The position numbers and the translations under genes are program-made. DNA of 64,000 nucleotides. It comes from Sva-07 sp963728355 (lineage in GTDB: Bacteria; Actinomycetota; Acidimicrobiia; Acidimicrobiales; Ilumatobacteraceae). Positions within the stretch are counted from its first letter, which is position 1; the number at the start of each line of letters is the position of its first letter. Of the stretch, positions 17,425 to 26,337 are shown piece after piece. The stretch spans positions 713,243-777,242 of the forward strand of contig CAVSJQ010000014.1 of the NCBI GenBank assembly GCA_963728355.1. The letters are read 5' to 3'. Under the pieces are notes generated by a model. It worked only from the letters and a program-made list of their open reading frames with translations. It searched no databases and had not been told where the DNA came from.

Positions 17425-18474
17425 TCAGATGACGAGGTTGAACAGCAGCCCGGTGGCCAGGATGCCGGTGGCCACGACGCCGATGTAGGTGGCGATCAGA
17501 CGGGGCTTGAGCACCCGGCGCAGCAGAATCATCTCGGGGAGCGAGAGCGCGACGACGCTCATCATGAATGCGAGCAGCGTGCCCATCGGCATGCCTTTGT
17601 CGTGGAGCACTTCGACGAGCGGCATCACGCCGGCGGCGTTGGAGTAGAGCGGGATGCCGACGCCGACGGCGATCGGTACGCCGAGCAGCCCCGTGGCGTG
17701 CTCGGCGAACCACTCGTCGGGCGCCCAGCCGTGGATCACCGCACCGACGCCGATGCCGACGAGCAGGTACGGCCACAGCTTGCGCAGGATCGAGACGACC
17801 TCTTCGCCCGCCATCTGGAACCGGTCGTCCCACGACAACCCGGCGGAGGGATCGACGGGCTTGCCGCGAAGTCTGGTCTCGAACACGAACGGCTCGACCC
17901 ACCGCTCGAGCTGCAGGCGTCCGAGCACCGAGCCGGCGACGACGGCGATCGTCAGTCCCGAGGCGATGTAGAGGGCGGTGATCTGCCACCCGAAGAGGCC
18001 GAAGAGGAGGACGATCGCCACCTCGTTCACCATCGGCGATGCGATGAGGAAGCTCAGGGTGACGCCGAGCGGCACGCCGGCGGCGACGAATCCCATGAAC
18101 ACGGGCACCGCAGAACACGAGCAGAACGGGGTGATCACGCCGAGTCCTGCGGCGGCCACGTTGCCGACGCCTTCTCGCCGCCCACCCAGCAGGGACCGTG
18201 TCCGCTCGACCGACATGAAGCTGCGGAGGACCGTCACCACGAAGATCACCCCGGACAACAACAGCGCGATCTTGCTGACGTCGTAGAAGAAGAAGTGAAC
18301 GGCTTCACCCCAGTGTGACGTCGGATCCATCCCGGCGACGTCGAACACCACCCAGTTCCAGAACGGCCGGTTGTAGTGGTACAGCAGCCACCACACCGCA
18401 GCAGCCAGGACGATCGGGGCCCATCGACGAAGCGACGGATGATGCGGCGCAGCGGACGTGTGCGTCGTCGCCAT
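17425..18474 (-). CDS. Permease of the ArsP/DUF318 (UPF0718) family
   Basis: The 349-residue membrane protein has about eight segments, with the conserved TPFCSCSAVPVFMGF loop (near residue 108-122) and SPMVNEVAIVLLFGLFGW. ArsP members export trivalent organoarsenicals and the Cys pair is thought to matter; other relatives have unknown substrates. The ATG at 18474 is preceded by GGAGCAGAGG; the alternative at 18504 overlaps an operator. It is transcribed with the mini-thioredoxin and diverges from an ArsR regulator, so an inducible thiophilic-toxicant efflux unit is likely. Confidence 0.88.
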   Translation of the reverse strand: MATTHTSAAPHHPSLRRWAPIVLAAAVWWLLYHYNRPFWNWVVFDVAGMDPTSHWGEAVHFFFYDVSKIALLLSGVIFVVTVLRSFMSVERTRSLLGGRREGVGNVAAAGLGVITPFCSCSAVPVFMGFVAAGVPLGVTLSFLIASPMVNEVAIVLLFGLFGWQITALYIASGLTIAVVAGSVLGRLQLERWVEPFVFETRLRGKPVDPSAGLSWDDRFQMAGEEVVSILRKLWPYLLVGIGVGAVIHGWAPDEWFAEHATGLLGVPIAVGVGIPLYSNAAGVMPLVEVLHDKGMPMGTLLAFMMSVVALSLPEMILLRRVLKPRLIATYIGVVATGILATGLLFNLVI

Positions 18475-18502
18475 CGCCTCTGCTCCAACGCGCGAAACCT
18501 TC

Positions 18503-18518
18503 ATCGTCAATCGACGAT
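18503..18518. promoter_or_regulatory. Predicted ArsR operator 1
   Basis: ATCGTC-AATC-GACGAT is a perfect 6-4-6 inverted repeat just upstream of the permease ribosome site. A near-identical site lies exactly 100 bp away (18603-18618). The position between divergent permease and arsR genes suggests autoregulated repression by the ArsR protein. Confidence 0.6.
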
Positions 18519-18602
18519 ACTCGATGGGCCGTCGATCCGGAATGGACTTTGGTCGCAGAATGTCCGGCTCCCGGCGCACTCTCTCCCGCCGCACTATCGT
18601 TC

Positions 18603-18618
18603 ATCGTCGAACGGCGAT
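18603..18618. promoter_or_regulatory. Predicted ArsR operator 2
   Basis: ATCGTC-GAAC-GGCGAT matches operator 1 in both half sites with one mismatch. It lies 55 bases upstream of the arsR start codon, where it could overlap the promoter of the regulator gene. Confidence 0.55.
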
Positions 18619-18672
18619 GTGTTGCAGCCTTCCCGAACGGAGCTGCCATGGTCGTAGCAGGAGCGAACGGCA

Positions 18673-18966
18673 GTGATGGCACCCATTTCGAACGACGGAC
18701 CCGACGACGAGACCCTTGCGGCGATGGCGAAGGCGATCGGCCATCCGGCTCGTCTCGCCATCCTCCGCCTCCTGTCCCATCGGGACACGTGCGCGACCGG
18801 CGATGTCGTCGCCCAGTTGCCGCTGGCCCAGTCGACGGTGTCGGAGCATCTCCGCGTCCTGCGTGAAGCGGGGCTGATCCAGGGTGAGTTCGACGGCCCT
18901 CGCAGCCGGTACTGCGTCGACCCCGAGGGCCTTGCGATGTTGCGTGCGGGTATTGCTGCCCTCTGA
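18673..18966 (+). CDS. ArsR/SmtB-family transcriptional repressor
   Basis: The 97-residue winged-helix protein has AKAIGHPARLAILRLLSHRDTC, the recognition helix AQSTVSEHLRVLREAGLI and the wing GPRSRYCVD. Cysteines are present at DTCATGD and SRYC but the classical ELCVCDL metal site is incomplete, so the inducer is uncertain. AGGAG at 18659 fits the GTG start at 18673. It is divergent from the permease/thioredoxin genes, and two matching inverted repeats lie between them. Its stop is adjacent to the sucrose phosphorylase gene. Confidence 0.9.
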   Translation: MMAPISNDGPDDETLAAMAKAIGHPARLAILRLLSHRDTCATGDVVAQLPLAQSTVSEHLRVLREAGLIQGEFDGPRSRYCVDPEGLAMLRAGIAAL

Positions 18967-19022
18967 TGGAGCGTCGTGGCCACCATTCGCCAGTCCCAGG
19001 TCGAGCGGACCAGGACCGCCGC

Positions 19023-20459
19023 GTGAAACCGGCGTCCGCTCCGCAGCTGATCACGTACGCCGACCGCTTGGCGGGTGACCTTCCCGGACTGCGACGTCTG
19101 CTCCACGACGGGTTGGGAGGAGTGTTCGACGGCGTGCACGTGCTGCCCTTCTTCGTCCCGATCGACGGCGCGGACGCCGGCTTCGACCCGATCGACCACA
19201 GCTCGGTCGATCCTCGCATCGGCACCTGGGACGACATCGCCGAGCTCGCGACCGAGCACGACGTCATGGCCGACCTGATCGTCAACCACGTCTCGGCCCG
19301 CTCGACCGCCTTCGTCGACTGGCTCACTGCGGGTGACGACTCGCCGCACGCACCGATGTTCCTCACGCCCGAGCGCGTCTTCGGACATCTGCCGACCCCC
19401 GCCGAGGTCGCCGCGATCTACCGTCCTCGACCGACGTCGCCGTTCACGTCGTTCACGTTCGCCGACGGCACCGCCAGGCTCGTGTGGACCACGTTCACCG
19501 ACAATCAGATCGACATCGACGTGGAGCACGAACTGGGATGGGCTCATCTCGTCGGCATCCTCGACCAGTTCCATCACAGCGGCATCACGCTCGTCCGTCT
19601 CGATGCGGTGGGGTATGCGATCAAGCGGGCGGGGACGTCGTGTTTCATGCTGCCCGAGACGTTCGCGTTCATCGAGCGGTTGACGGTGGCCTGTCACGAC
19701 CGCGGCATGCAGGTGCTCGTGGAGATCCACGGCCACCACCTCGACCAGGTCGCGATCGCACGGCGCGTCGACCTCGTCTACGACTTCGCGCTTCCGCCGC
19801 TGACCCTCGACGCCCTCTACCGCGGCGACGCCGCGACGTTGAAGCGATGGGTGTCGATGCGCCCGACGAACGCCGTCAACGTGCTCGACACCCACGACGG
19901 CATCGGGATCATCGACGTCGGCGTCGATCCCCGCGATCCCAGCCGCACCGGGCTATTGACACCCGAGCAGATCCACGACCTCGTCGAATCCATCCACGAC
20001 AACTCGGGCGGCACCAGCCGGGCCGCTACCGGCGCCGCCGCGTCGAACCTCGACCTGTACCAGGTCAACTGCACCTTCTACGACGCGCTCGGCCGCGACG
20101 ACGACCGCTACCTGGCGGCACGCACGATCCAGCTGCTCCTGCCCGGGATCCCGCAGATCTACTACGTCGGCCTCCTCGCCGGCACCAACGACATGGATCT
20201 ACTCGCCGCCAGCGGGGTGGGACGCGACGTCAATCGCCATCGCTACTCCCCCGAAGAGGTTCGAGAGGCCCTCGAACGTCCGGTCGTCCGACGCCTCGTC
20301 GAGCTGCTGCGCTGGCGCTCGACCGAGCCGGCCTTCGAGGGCGACTTCGAACTCCTCGACTCCCCCGATCACATGCTCATGGTGCGCTGGTCGTCACCGG
20401 CCTCGGCGTTCACCGCCACGGTGCACCTGCGCAGCGCCGAGGTGACCGTCACCGACTGA
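19023..20459 (+). CDS. Sucrose phosphorylase-type GH13_18 enzyme
   Basis: The 478-residue alpha-amylase-fold enzyme has the family opening QLITYADRLAGDLPGL and GVFDGVHVLPFFVP. With the GTG at 19023 as start, the catalytic residues fall at Asp194 (VRLDAVGY), Glu234 (VEIHGHH) and Asp292 (DTHDGIGI), each two positions from the numbering I recall for Bifidobacterium sucrose phosphorylase (192/232/290). This supports the start, although an ATG at 18966 overlapping the arsR stop is possible. It would convert sucrose and phosphate to glucose 1-phosphate and fructose; glucosylglycerate or sucrose-6-phosphate specificity cannot be excluded. Its position behind arsR is odd. Confidence 0.87.
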   Translation: MKPASAPQLITYADRLAGDLPGLRRLLHDGLGGVFDGVHVLPFFVPIDGADAGFDPIDHSSVDPRIGTWDDIAELATEHDVMADLIVNHVSARSTAFVDWLTAGDDSPHAPMFLTPERVFGHLPTPAEVAAIYRPRPTSPFTSFTFADGTARLVWTTFTDNQIDIDVEHELGWAHLVGILDQFHHSGITLVRLDAVGYAIKRAGTSCFMLPETFAFIERLTVACHDRGMQVLVEIHGHHLDQVAIARRVDLVYDFALPPLTLDALYRGDAATLKRWVSMRPTNAVNVLDTHDGIGIIDVGVDPRDPSRTGLLTPEQIHDLVESIHDNSGGTSRAATGAAASNLDLYQVNCTFYDALGRDDDRYLAARTIQLLLPGIPQIYYVGLLAGTNDMDLLAASGVGRDVNRHRYSPEEVREALERPVVRRLVELLRWRSTEPAFEGDFELLDSPDHMLMVRWSSPASAFTATVHLRSAEVTVTD

Positions 20460-20486
20460 CGGTGTTCGGCATGGCAGACCCGGCCG

Positions 20487-22175
20487 TCAGCGGCGCGCGT
20501 CGACCCACGCGGTTGCGTCGGCGGTGGCACGGGCCATGGCTGCGCCGACACGGTCGTCGCTCGGGTACACGTTGCCGGCACCGATGGCAGCGGTGATGCC
20601 GGTGGCCTCCAGCTGCTCGATGATGCGCTCGTTCGCCGAGACGATCTTCAGTTGGCTGTCGACCGCAGCCAGCTCGGTTGCATAGCGCAGCACGACGTCC
20701 ATGAACGTGCTCCCCAGATCGCTGCGGCCCCGCAATCGGAGGATGACCACGGCGTTTCTCGAATCGGCACCCACAGCGGGAAGTGCCGCTTCGAACACCG
20801 GCGCCGCTGCGAAGAACAGGCTCCCGTAGGGCTGGAGCACCACGACGTCGTTCGGGGCCAGCTCGGCGGGAGCGTCGACCTCGGTGACATATCCGTCGTC
20901 GTCGACCACCCGTCGGCGGATCGACACCTGGTTCGACTGGCGCACCGCGTGCATCGCCATCGACAGGCCCACCCCGATCAGCACGGCGTACTGCAGCGGG
21001 ATCAACATCGTGAGCAGGAAGGTCGTGGCCAGAACGGCCCGCTGCACCGCACCGGTCTTCCACACCGACCTCAAGTCCGCCGGCTTCACCGTGCGGTAGC
21101 CGATCAGCATCAGCAGTCCGGCGAGCGCCGGCATCGCCACCATCGACACGACGTCGCCCAGGGCGACGATCACCACCGCCATCACGAGCCCAGCGATCAG
21201 CAGGGACTGGCGCGATGTGGCTCCGGCTTGCTTGTTGAGCGACGAGGCGGACACCGAACCACCGACCGGCATACCACGGAAGACACCGGATACGACGTTG
21301 GCGGCGCCCTGGCCGACGAAGTCGCGCGACACGTCGGGGTAACTGCCGTCGGGATTGGTGAAGTTCGCCGAGATGCCCGCTCCCTGCACCAGGCCGACGA
21401 AGGCGAGCGACACCGCCGGAATCAACAGGGTCGGCACCATCCCGAGCAGGGGCAGTTCCGGCGTCGGCAACGTGTCGGGCACGATGCCGAGGTCGCGCAG
21501 CGTCGCGACACTGTCCCAACCCGCCACATCGGCAATCGCGGAGGTGACCACGACGGCCACGACCAGCCCGAGGGCGCCGAGCCGCGTGCGCTCGATCAGC
21601 ACGATCAGCGCGATCGTGCTGAACCCGATGAAGATCGTGGGACCGTCGATCGACGTCGGGCTGAGCACCGTGTCGATCGCTCGGCTGACCCGGTTCGCTC
21701 CGTCGGCGGCGTAACCGGTGAAGTTCTCCAGCTGACCGAGCACGATGTTGATGCCCACCGCGTTGATGAAGCCGACCATCACGGCGTTGGAGACGAATCG
21801 CAGGATCGTGCCCAACCGGAACAGCCCTGCGACGAGCATCACCACACCGGTCAGCATCGACAAGGTCACCAACGCTCTCGTCGGATCGCTGGCGTCGCCG
21901 ATCGCCGGGACGTCGGCGATCAGGATCGCCATCGCGCCCGTTCCCTGTACCGCCATGAACGCCGAGCTGGTGAACAGCGCTCCGGTGGCGGTGCCCACCA
22001 TGTAGCCGTAGAGGCCCGACAGCGGATTGACACCTGCGAGCAAGCCGGTCGCGAGGCCATCGGGGACCGACTGCACGCCGAGCACCAGCCCGGCCATCGC
22101 GTCGTCGCGAAGCGATCGAACCTTGGACGACTGGCCCGGTGCCAGCGCTGCTTCACCGTCGACCGCCACGGCCAC
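20487..22175 (-). CDS. SulP-family anion transporter with STAS domain
   Basis: The 562-residue transporter has the SulP start AGLVLGVQSVPDGLATGLLAGV, about 11-12 membrane segments and SLAFVGLVQGAGISANF in the middle. A cytoplasmic C-terminal STAS domain (about 435-550) has NAVVILRLRGRSDLGSTFMD. Substrates of bacterial SulP proteins include sulfate and bicarbonate; none can be assigned. The GTG at 22175 or 22169 is the likely start; the frame upstream is antisense-like. It is transcribed in the same direction as the PP2C gene 66 bases upstream. Confidence 0.9.
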   Translation of the reverse strand: MAVAVDGEAALAPGQSSKVRSLRDDAMAGLVLGVQSVPDGLATGLLAGVNPLSGLYGYMVGTATGALFTSSAFMAVQGTGAMAILIADVPAIGDASDPTRALVTLSMLTGVVMLVAGLFRLGTILRFVSNAVMVGFINAVGINIVLGQLENFTGYAADGANRVSRAIDTVLSPTSIDGPTIFIGFSTIALIVLIERTRLGALGLVVAVVVTSAIADVAGWDSVATLRDLGIVPDTLPTPELPLLGMVPTLLIPAVSLAFVGLVQGAGISANFTNPDGSYPDVSRDFVGQGAANVVSGVFRGMPVGGSVSASSLNKQAGATSRQSLLIAGLVMAVVIVALGDVVSMVAMPALAGLLMLIGYRTVKPADLRSVWKTGAVQRAVLATTFLLTMLIPLQYAVLIGVGLSMAMHAVRQSNQVSIRRRVVDDDGYVTEVDAPAELAPNDVVVLQPYGSLFFAAAPVFEAALPAVGADSRNAVVILRLRGRSDLGSTFMDVVLRYATELAAVDSQLKIVSANERIIEQLEATGITAAIGAGNVYPSDDRVGAAMARATADATAWVDARR

Positions 22176-22240
22176 ATGGTACGGCCATCGCCGCCCGAGC
22201 CGGGAACGGCACCGGAGGTGAGCTGCGTCGGAGTCGATGC

Positions 22241-24610
22241 TCAGGCGGTGCGTTCGAGGCAGATCACGGCGATGTCGTCCTCCGGCTCGTCGGTGGTGGC
22301 GATCAGGTACTCCACCATCTCCTGCGGCGACCGCCGTGGTGACGCTTCCACGAGCCGGCGCAGCCGTCCGAGGCCGACGTCGATGCACTCGCCGCGCCGC
22401 TCCACGAGGCCGTCGGTGAAGATGATCACCGAGTCGCCGGGCCCGAACGCGGCCGACAGGGTCCGGTAGGCGGCATCGGGGGTCACGCCGAGGGGCACAT
22501 CCGCCGCACTGCCGCCCAGCGCCACCGAGCCGCAACACATGATGAGCGGTTCGAGATGACCCGCACGCGCCCACGACAATCGGCGGGCGTCCAGGTCGAC
22601 GACCGCGTACAGGCAGGTGATGAAGGGCGACGACGCGGGGGCGCCACGCATCAGCACCCGGTTCACCTTGCCGAGGACGTCGCCCGGTCGTCCACCGTCC
22701 AATGCGACGGCACGGGTGATGTTGCGAGCCTGCAACATCAACGCTGCCGCCTCCGGCCCGTGACCGGCGACGTCGGCGATCACCAACGCGATCCGATGAT
22801 CGTCGAGCTCGAAGGCGTCGTACCAGTCACCACCCACGACTTGGCCACCGGCCGCCGTCCGGTGGTCTGCGCCCACCTCGTACCGGCCCCCGCCGGGCAG
22901 ACGGGCAGGCAAGGCCGCGCGCTGCAGCAGATCGACGGCAACCCGGTGCTGTTCGGCGATCATCGCTGCGTGTTGCGCCTCGCGCTCGGCGACGACCGCC
23001 GCCGTGACGTCGCGCGAGGCGGCGATGTAGCCGTCGCCGAGCCGGGCCGCCCGGAGGCTCCAGTAGCCGTCGATCGCCGTACCGTCGGGTGCGGTGTCGC
23101 GGTAGACGAGCCGTTCTTCGCTGATCGGGTCCCCGCTCTCCACGACGTCGACGAATCGATCGAACATGCCCGATGGCCGCCAGTTCGGATACAGCTCGTT
23201 GACGAGGTGTCCCTGCATCTCGTCGGCACGTCGTCCGGCTCCGTCCTGACTTGCCCGGTTGACGAACTCGACCCGGAAGTCCGCGATGCGTCCATCGGCA
23301 TCGCGGACCGACCGGGCGATGGTGACCTGGTCGAGCATGGCGTCGAGCGCCGCCCGGAATCGGTCGCGATCGCGCGCCTCGGCGAGTTGTGTCCGGTTGA
23401 TCGCGAGGGCGATGATCGATGCCAGCGTCTCGTGCAACCGGTGCGAGATCTCGCTGAGCTGACGCGGTCCGGACCACCCCAACCGGAAGAGGGCCAGGAC
23501 CCGGCCGTCGTCGAAGGGGTCGGTGATCGGCACCCACACGCTCGATTCGTCCCCGGGGCCGGTCATGATGTCGAGACCGTCGGGATACCGAACTGCGTAC
23601 TCCTCGAGCGACGCCGCCGCATACGGTTTGCGGTCGAGGATCACGTCGGTCAGCGGTCGGCCCGGAGTCAGCGGAATGACGGGCCCGATGCTCTCGTATC
23701 CACGCGACGAGGGGTGCACGACGACCGTGCCGTCGGCGACGAAGGCCAACATGACGCGGGAACGGAAGGCAGACGCCAGGAACTCGGAGACCGCATCGGC
23801 GATCTCGTCGAGTGACGCTGCCCCGGCGAGCTCGCGCGCCAGGTCGGCCAGCAGCTCCGAACGTTGCCGGGCGACGACGGAAGCGGTGACCTCCCGCACG
23901 ACCGCACCGACGCCGACCATGAGACCCTCGTCGCTGCGGACGGGATAGAAGCTCACCGACCAGTGCTGCTCGATCGCCGCCTCGCCGATCGGGTGCGACA
24001 ACAGCAGTTCGCTGATCGGCTGGCCGGTACGCCGAACCCGTTCGGACAGATCCTGATACCACCTATACACCTGGGGGTCGATCTCGTCGGGTCGTCGACC
24101 GAGATGGTCGCCGGCCGGCAAGCCGTTCATCTCGGCCAGGGCTCGGTTCACGCGGGTGAACCGCAGGTCGAGGTCGAACAGCGCCATGCCGACGGGAGCC
24201 TCGCCGATGACGATGTCGCTGAGTGCGCGCTCGTCACGTTCGCGTCGGCGCGCCTGTTCGACCCGGACGGTCATCCAGACCACCAGCAGCACGCTGACGG
24301 CGAACACCAACACCCCGCTCGTGTCGGACCATGTCGTGATCCGCACCGAGAACCGCGGCTCGGTGAACTCGAACCACACCAGCACGATGGCGGTCACGCC
24401 AGCCACGCCACCGGCGCGCTGTTGACCGACCAGCGCAGCGATCAGCACCGCCAGCAGCAGGACCACCGCTGGTCGCAGATCGAGTGGCTCCGGAGCCAAC
24501 TCGAGCAGGAGCGCCGCCGCAACAGGAAGCCCGATGCCCAACGCCGCGGCCTGCCACCAGCTGCTCTGCGTCCGCACACGAGGCGCGGTCGGAGCCCCAA
24601 CGTCCGGCAC
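22241..24610 (-). CDS. Membrane PAS/GAF sensor PP2C (SpoIIE-type) serine phosphatase
   Basis: About 789 residues. Four hydrophobic segments at the N-terminus (AAALLLEL, LLAVLIAALVG, VLVFAVSVLLVVWM) resemble a DUF4118-like sensor. Then follow a PAS domain (IVIGEAPVGMALFDLDLRFTRVN), a GAF domain (about 300-450), a second PAS (about 455-580) and a SpoIIE/PP2C catalytic domain with VGGDWYDAFEL, VIADVAGHGPEAA and IIFTDGLVERR. Such proteins control anti-sigma-factor antagonists in partner-switching stress pathways. No anti-sigma or antagonist gene is beside it, but a STAS-containing SulP follows. The exact start is uncertain; the GTG at 24610 avoids overlap with the divergent oxidoreductase gene. 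Confidence 0.85.
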   Translation of the reverse strand: MPDVGAPTAPRVRTQSSWWQAAALGIGLPVAAALLLELAPEPLDLRPAVVLLLAVLIAALVGQQRAGGVAGVTAIVLVWFEFTEPRFSVRITTWSDTSGVLVFAVSVLLVVWMTVRVEQARRRERDERALSDIVIGEAPVGMALFDLDLRFTRVNRALAEMNGLPAGDHLGRRPDEIDPQVYRWYQDLSERVRRTGQPISELLLSHPIGEAAIEQHWSVSFYPVRSDEGLMVGVGAVVREVTASVVARQRSELLADLARELAGAASLDEIADAVSEFLASAFRSRVMLAFVADGTVVVHPSSRGYESIGPVIPLTPGRPLTDVILDRKPYAAASLEEYAVRYPDGLDIMTGPGDESSVWVPITDPFDDGRVLALFRLGWSGPRQLSEISHRLHETLASIIALAINRTQLAEARDRDRFRAALDAMLDQVTIARSVRDADGRIADFRVEFVNRASQDGAGRRADEMQGHLVNELYPNWRPSGMFDRFVDVVESGDPISEERLVYRDTAPDGTAIDGYWSLRAARLGDGYIAASRDVTAAVVAEREAQHAAMIAEQHRVAVDLLQRAALPARLPGGGRYEVGADHRTAAGGQVVGGDWYDAFELDDHRIALVIADVAGHGPEAAALMLQARNITRAVALDGGRPGDVLGKVNRVLMRGAPASSPFITCLYAVVDLDARRLSWARAGHLEPLIMCCGSVALGGSAADVPLGVTPDAAYRTLSAAFGPGDSVIIFTDGLVERRGECIDVGLGRLRRLVEASPRRSPQEMVEYLIATTDEPEDDIAVICLERTA

Positions 24611-24722
24611 GCCGCGAGATGGTAGCCGGATCGAACCGACCGGACGGACGGCCTCGGACCCCCTCGCCGGCGATGGCGGTGACGGCAGATTCGACCGTCG
24701 TGCTCCCGGGTACGGCGCCACC

Positions 24723-26312
24723 ATGAAAGAGACATTCGACGCGACGGTGACACCGTCGTTGTGGCTCGACGGTGCCGCATCATCCACCACCCGTGACGGG
24801 TCATCGCCGGTCGCCGCCGAGGTCGGCACCGACTGGGACGCGGTCGTGGTCGGTGGCGGTCTGGCCGGCGTCCTCACGGCGTTGCGCCTCGCCGAGCGTG
24901 GCGCCCGGGTCGCGCTGTTCGAGGCCCGGTCGGTGGGTTCGCGCACGACCGGGCACAGCACGGCGAAGGTGACGGCGCTCCAGGGGTCGATCTACCACCG
25001 GCTGATCAGCGGCAAGAACCTCGAGACGGCGACGAGGTACGGCCACGCAAACCTGCGCGCCGTCGACGACGTCCGCACGATCATCGACGACCTCGAGATC
25101 GACTGCGACGCCGTGACCGCAACGGCGTTGACGTGCGCCGAGTCCGATCCACGCATCGTCGAGCAGGAGTACGAGGCCGCGACTGCCTGTGGTCTGCCGG
25201 TGACGTGGACCGTTCCGACCGAGTTGCCGTTCCCGGTGGTCGGCGCCGTCGCGATGGAGGACCAACTGCGCGTGGATCCCGTCCGCCTCGTCGGCGGCCT
25301 CGTGGCCCGACTGCGCTCGTTGGGAGCGAGTGTCTACGAGGGCATCCGCATCACCGACGTCGACGAGGATCGCACCGGATGCACGGTGGTCGGCCCCGGC
25401 TTCTCCGTCCGGGCGGCGAACGTGGTGCTCGCCACCCATCTGCCCATCGTCGATCCGGCGCTGCTCGCAGGACGTGCCACGCCGGTGCGGTCGTACATCG
25501 TGGCGGGTCACGTCGCCGATCCGCCCGCGGGGATGTACCTCGCCGCCGACGAGGGCTGGTCGATCCGGTCGACGGGGCCGGCGGAGGCGTCGTCCGACGG
25601 GGACGGAGGTCGAAGGCGAGCGTCGACGCCGCAGCCGAACCTGCTCATCGGGGGCGAGGGCCACGAGATGCTCGACGGCGTCGACTCCGCTGCCCACCTG
25701 GACCGCCTGGGACGGTGGGCAGTCGAGCGATACGGGATGCGTGTCTCGCACCGGTGGTCCGCCTTCGACTACCGCTCGATGGACGGCCTTGCGTTCGTCG
25801 GACGCTTGGCGCCCGGTACACGACGTCGGTTCGTCGCCACGGGCTTCGACAAGTGGGGCATGAGCACGAGCATGGTCGCCGCCGACGTGATCGCCGACCT
25901 CATCGACGGCCGCGACAACCCGAACGCCGAGATCCTCGACGCCACACGGATCCTTCCGACCGTCGGGCGGACCGCAGTGAAGACCGGCGCGAAGGTCGCC
26001 GTTCGCTTCGTCGGCGACCGGGCAGCCGCCCTGCTCGAACCGGACGAACGTCCTGAGCGCGGCACCGGCGTCGTCGTGCGGAGAGGAACGTCGCTCGTGG
26101 CGGTCTCTCGTGACGTGGACGGCCGGACGCATGCGGTCGACGCGGTCTGCACCCATCTCGGCTGCATCGTGTCGTTCAACGCCGGCGAGCAGACATGGGA
26201 CTGCCCGTGCCACGGATCGCGCTTCGACGTCGACGGCGACGTGCTCGACGGCCCCGCACGCCGACCTCTCGCATCGCGGAGTTCGGACCCGCCGGGCTCG
26301 GCGAACCAGTGA
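24723..26312 (+). CDS. FAD-dependent oxidoreductase with C-terminal Rieske domain
   Basis: The 529-residue protein has a DAO-type FAD fold at about 39-65 (VVVGGGLAGVLTALRLAERG) and the motif SRTTGHSTAKVTALQG typical of glycine-oxidase-like proteins with a Rieske tail. FDKWGMSTSMVAADVIADLI lies near 375. The C-terminal Rieske module has CTHLGC and CPCHGSRF (2Cys-2His). Electrons probably pass between FAD and the [2Fe-2S] cluster; the substrate is unknown. The ATG at 24723 starts the conserved region. The last 12 residues differ from usual Rieske tails. Confidence 0.88.
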   Translation: MKETFDATVTPSLWLDGAASSTTRDGSSPVAAEVGTDWDAVVVGGGLAGVLTALRLAERGARVALFEARSVGSRTTGHSTAKVTALQGSIYHRLISGKNLETATRYGHANLRAVDDVRTIIDDLEIDCDAVTATALTCAESDPRIVEQEYEAATACGLPVTWTVPTELPFPVVGAVAMEDQLRVDPVRLVGGLVARLRSLGASVYEGIRITDVDEDRTGCTVVGPGFSVRAANVVLATHLPIVDPALLAGRATPVRSYIVAGHVADPPAGMYLAADEGWSIRSTGPAEASSDGDGGRRRASTPQPNLLIGGEGHEMLDGVDSAAHLDRLGRWAVERYGMRVSHRWSAFDYRSMDGLAFVGRLAPGTRRRFVATGFDKWGMSTSMVAADVIADLIDGRDNPNAEILDATRILPTVGRTAVKTGAKVAVRFVGDRAAALLEPDERPERGTGVVVRRGTSLVAVSRDVDGRTHAVDAVCTHLGCIVSFNAGEQTWDCPCHGSRFDVDGDVLDGPARRPLASRSSDPPGSANQ

Positions 26313-26337
26313 CCGTCCCGGTGACGGGCACGAGGCG

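Noticed and set aside
20447..20463. Inverted repeat CCGTCA/TGACGG as a terminator after sucrose phosphorylase
   Set aside because: Only six bases per arm, overlaps the stop codon and has no U-tract; too weak in this GC-rich sequence.
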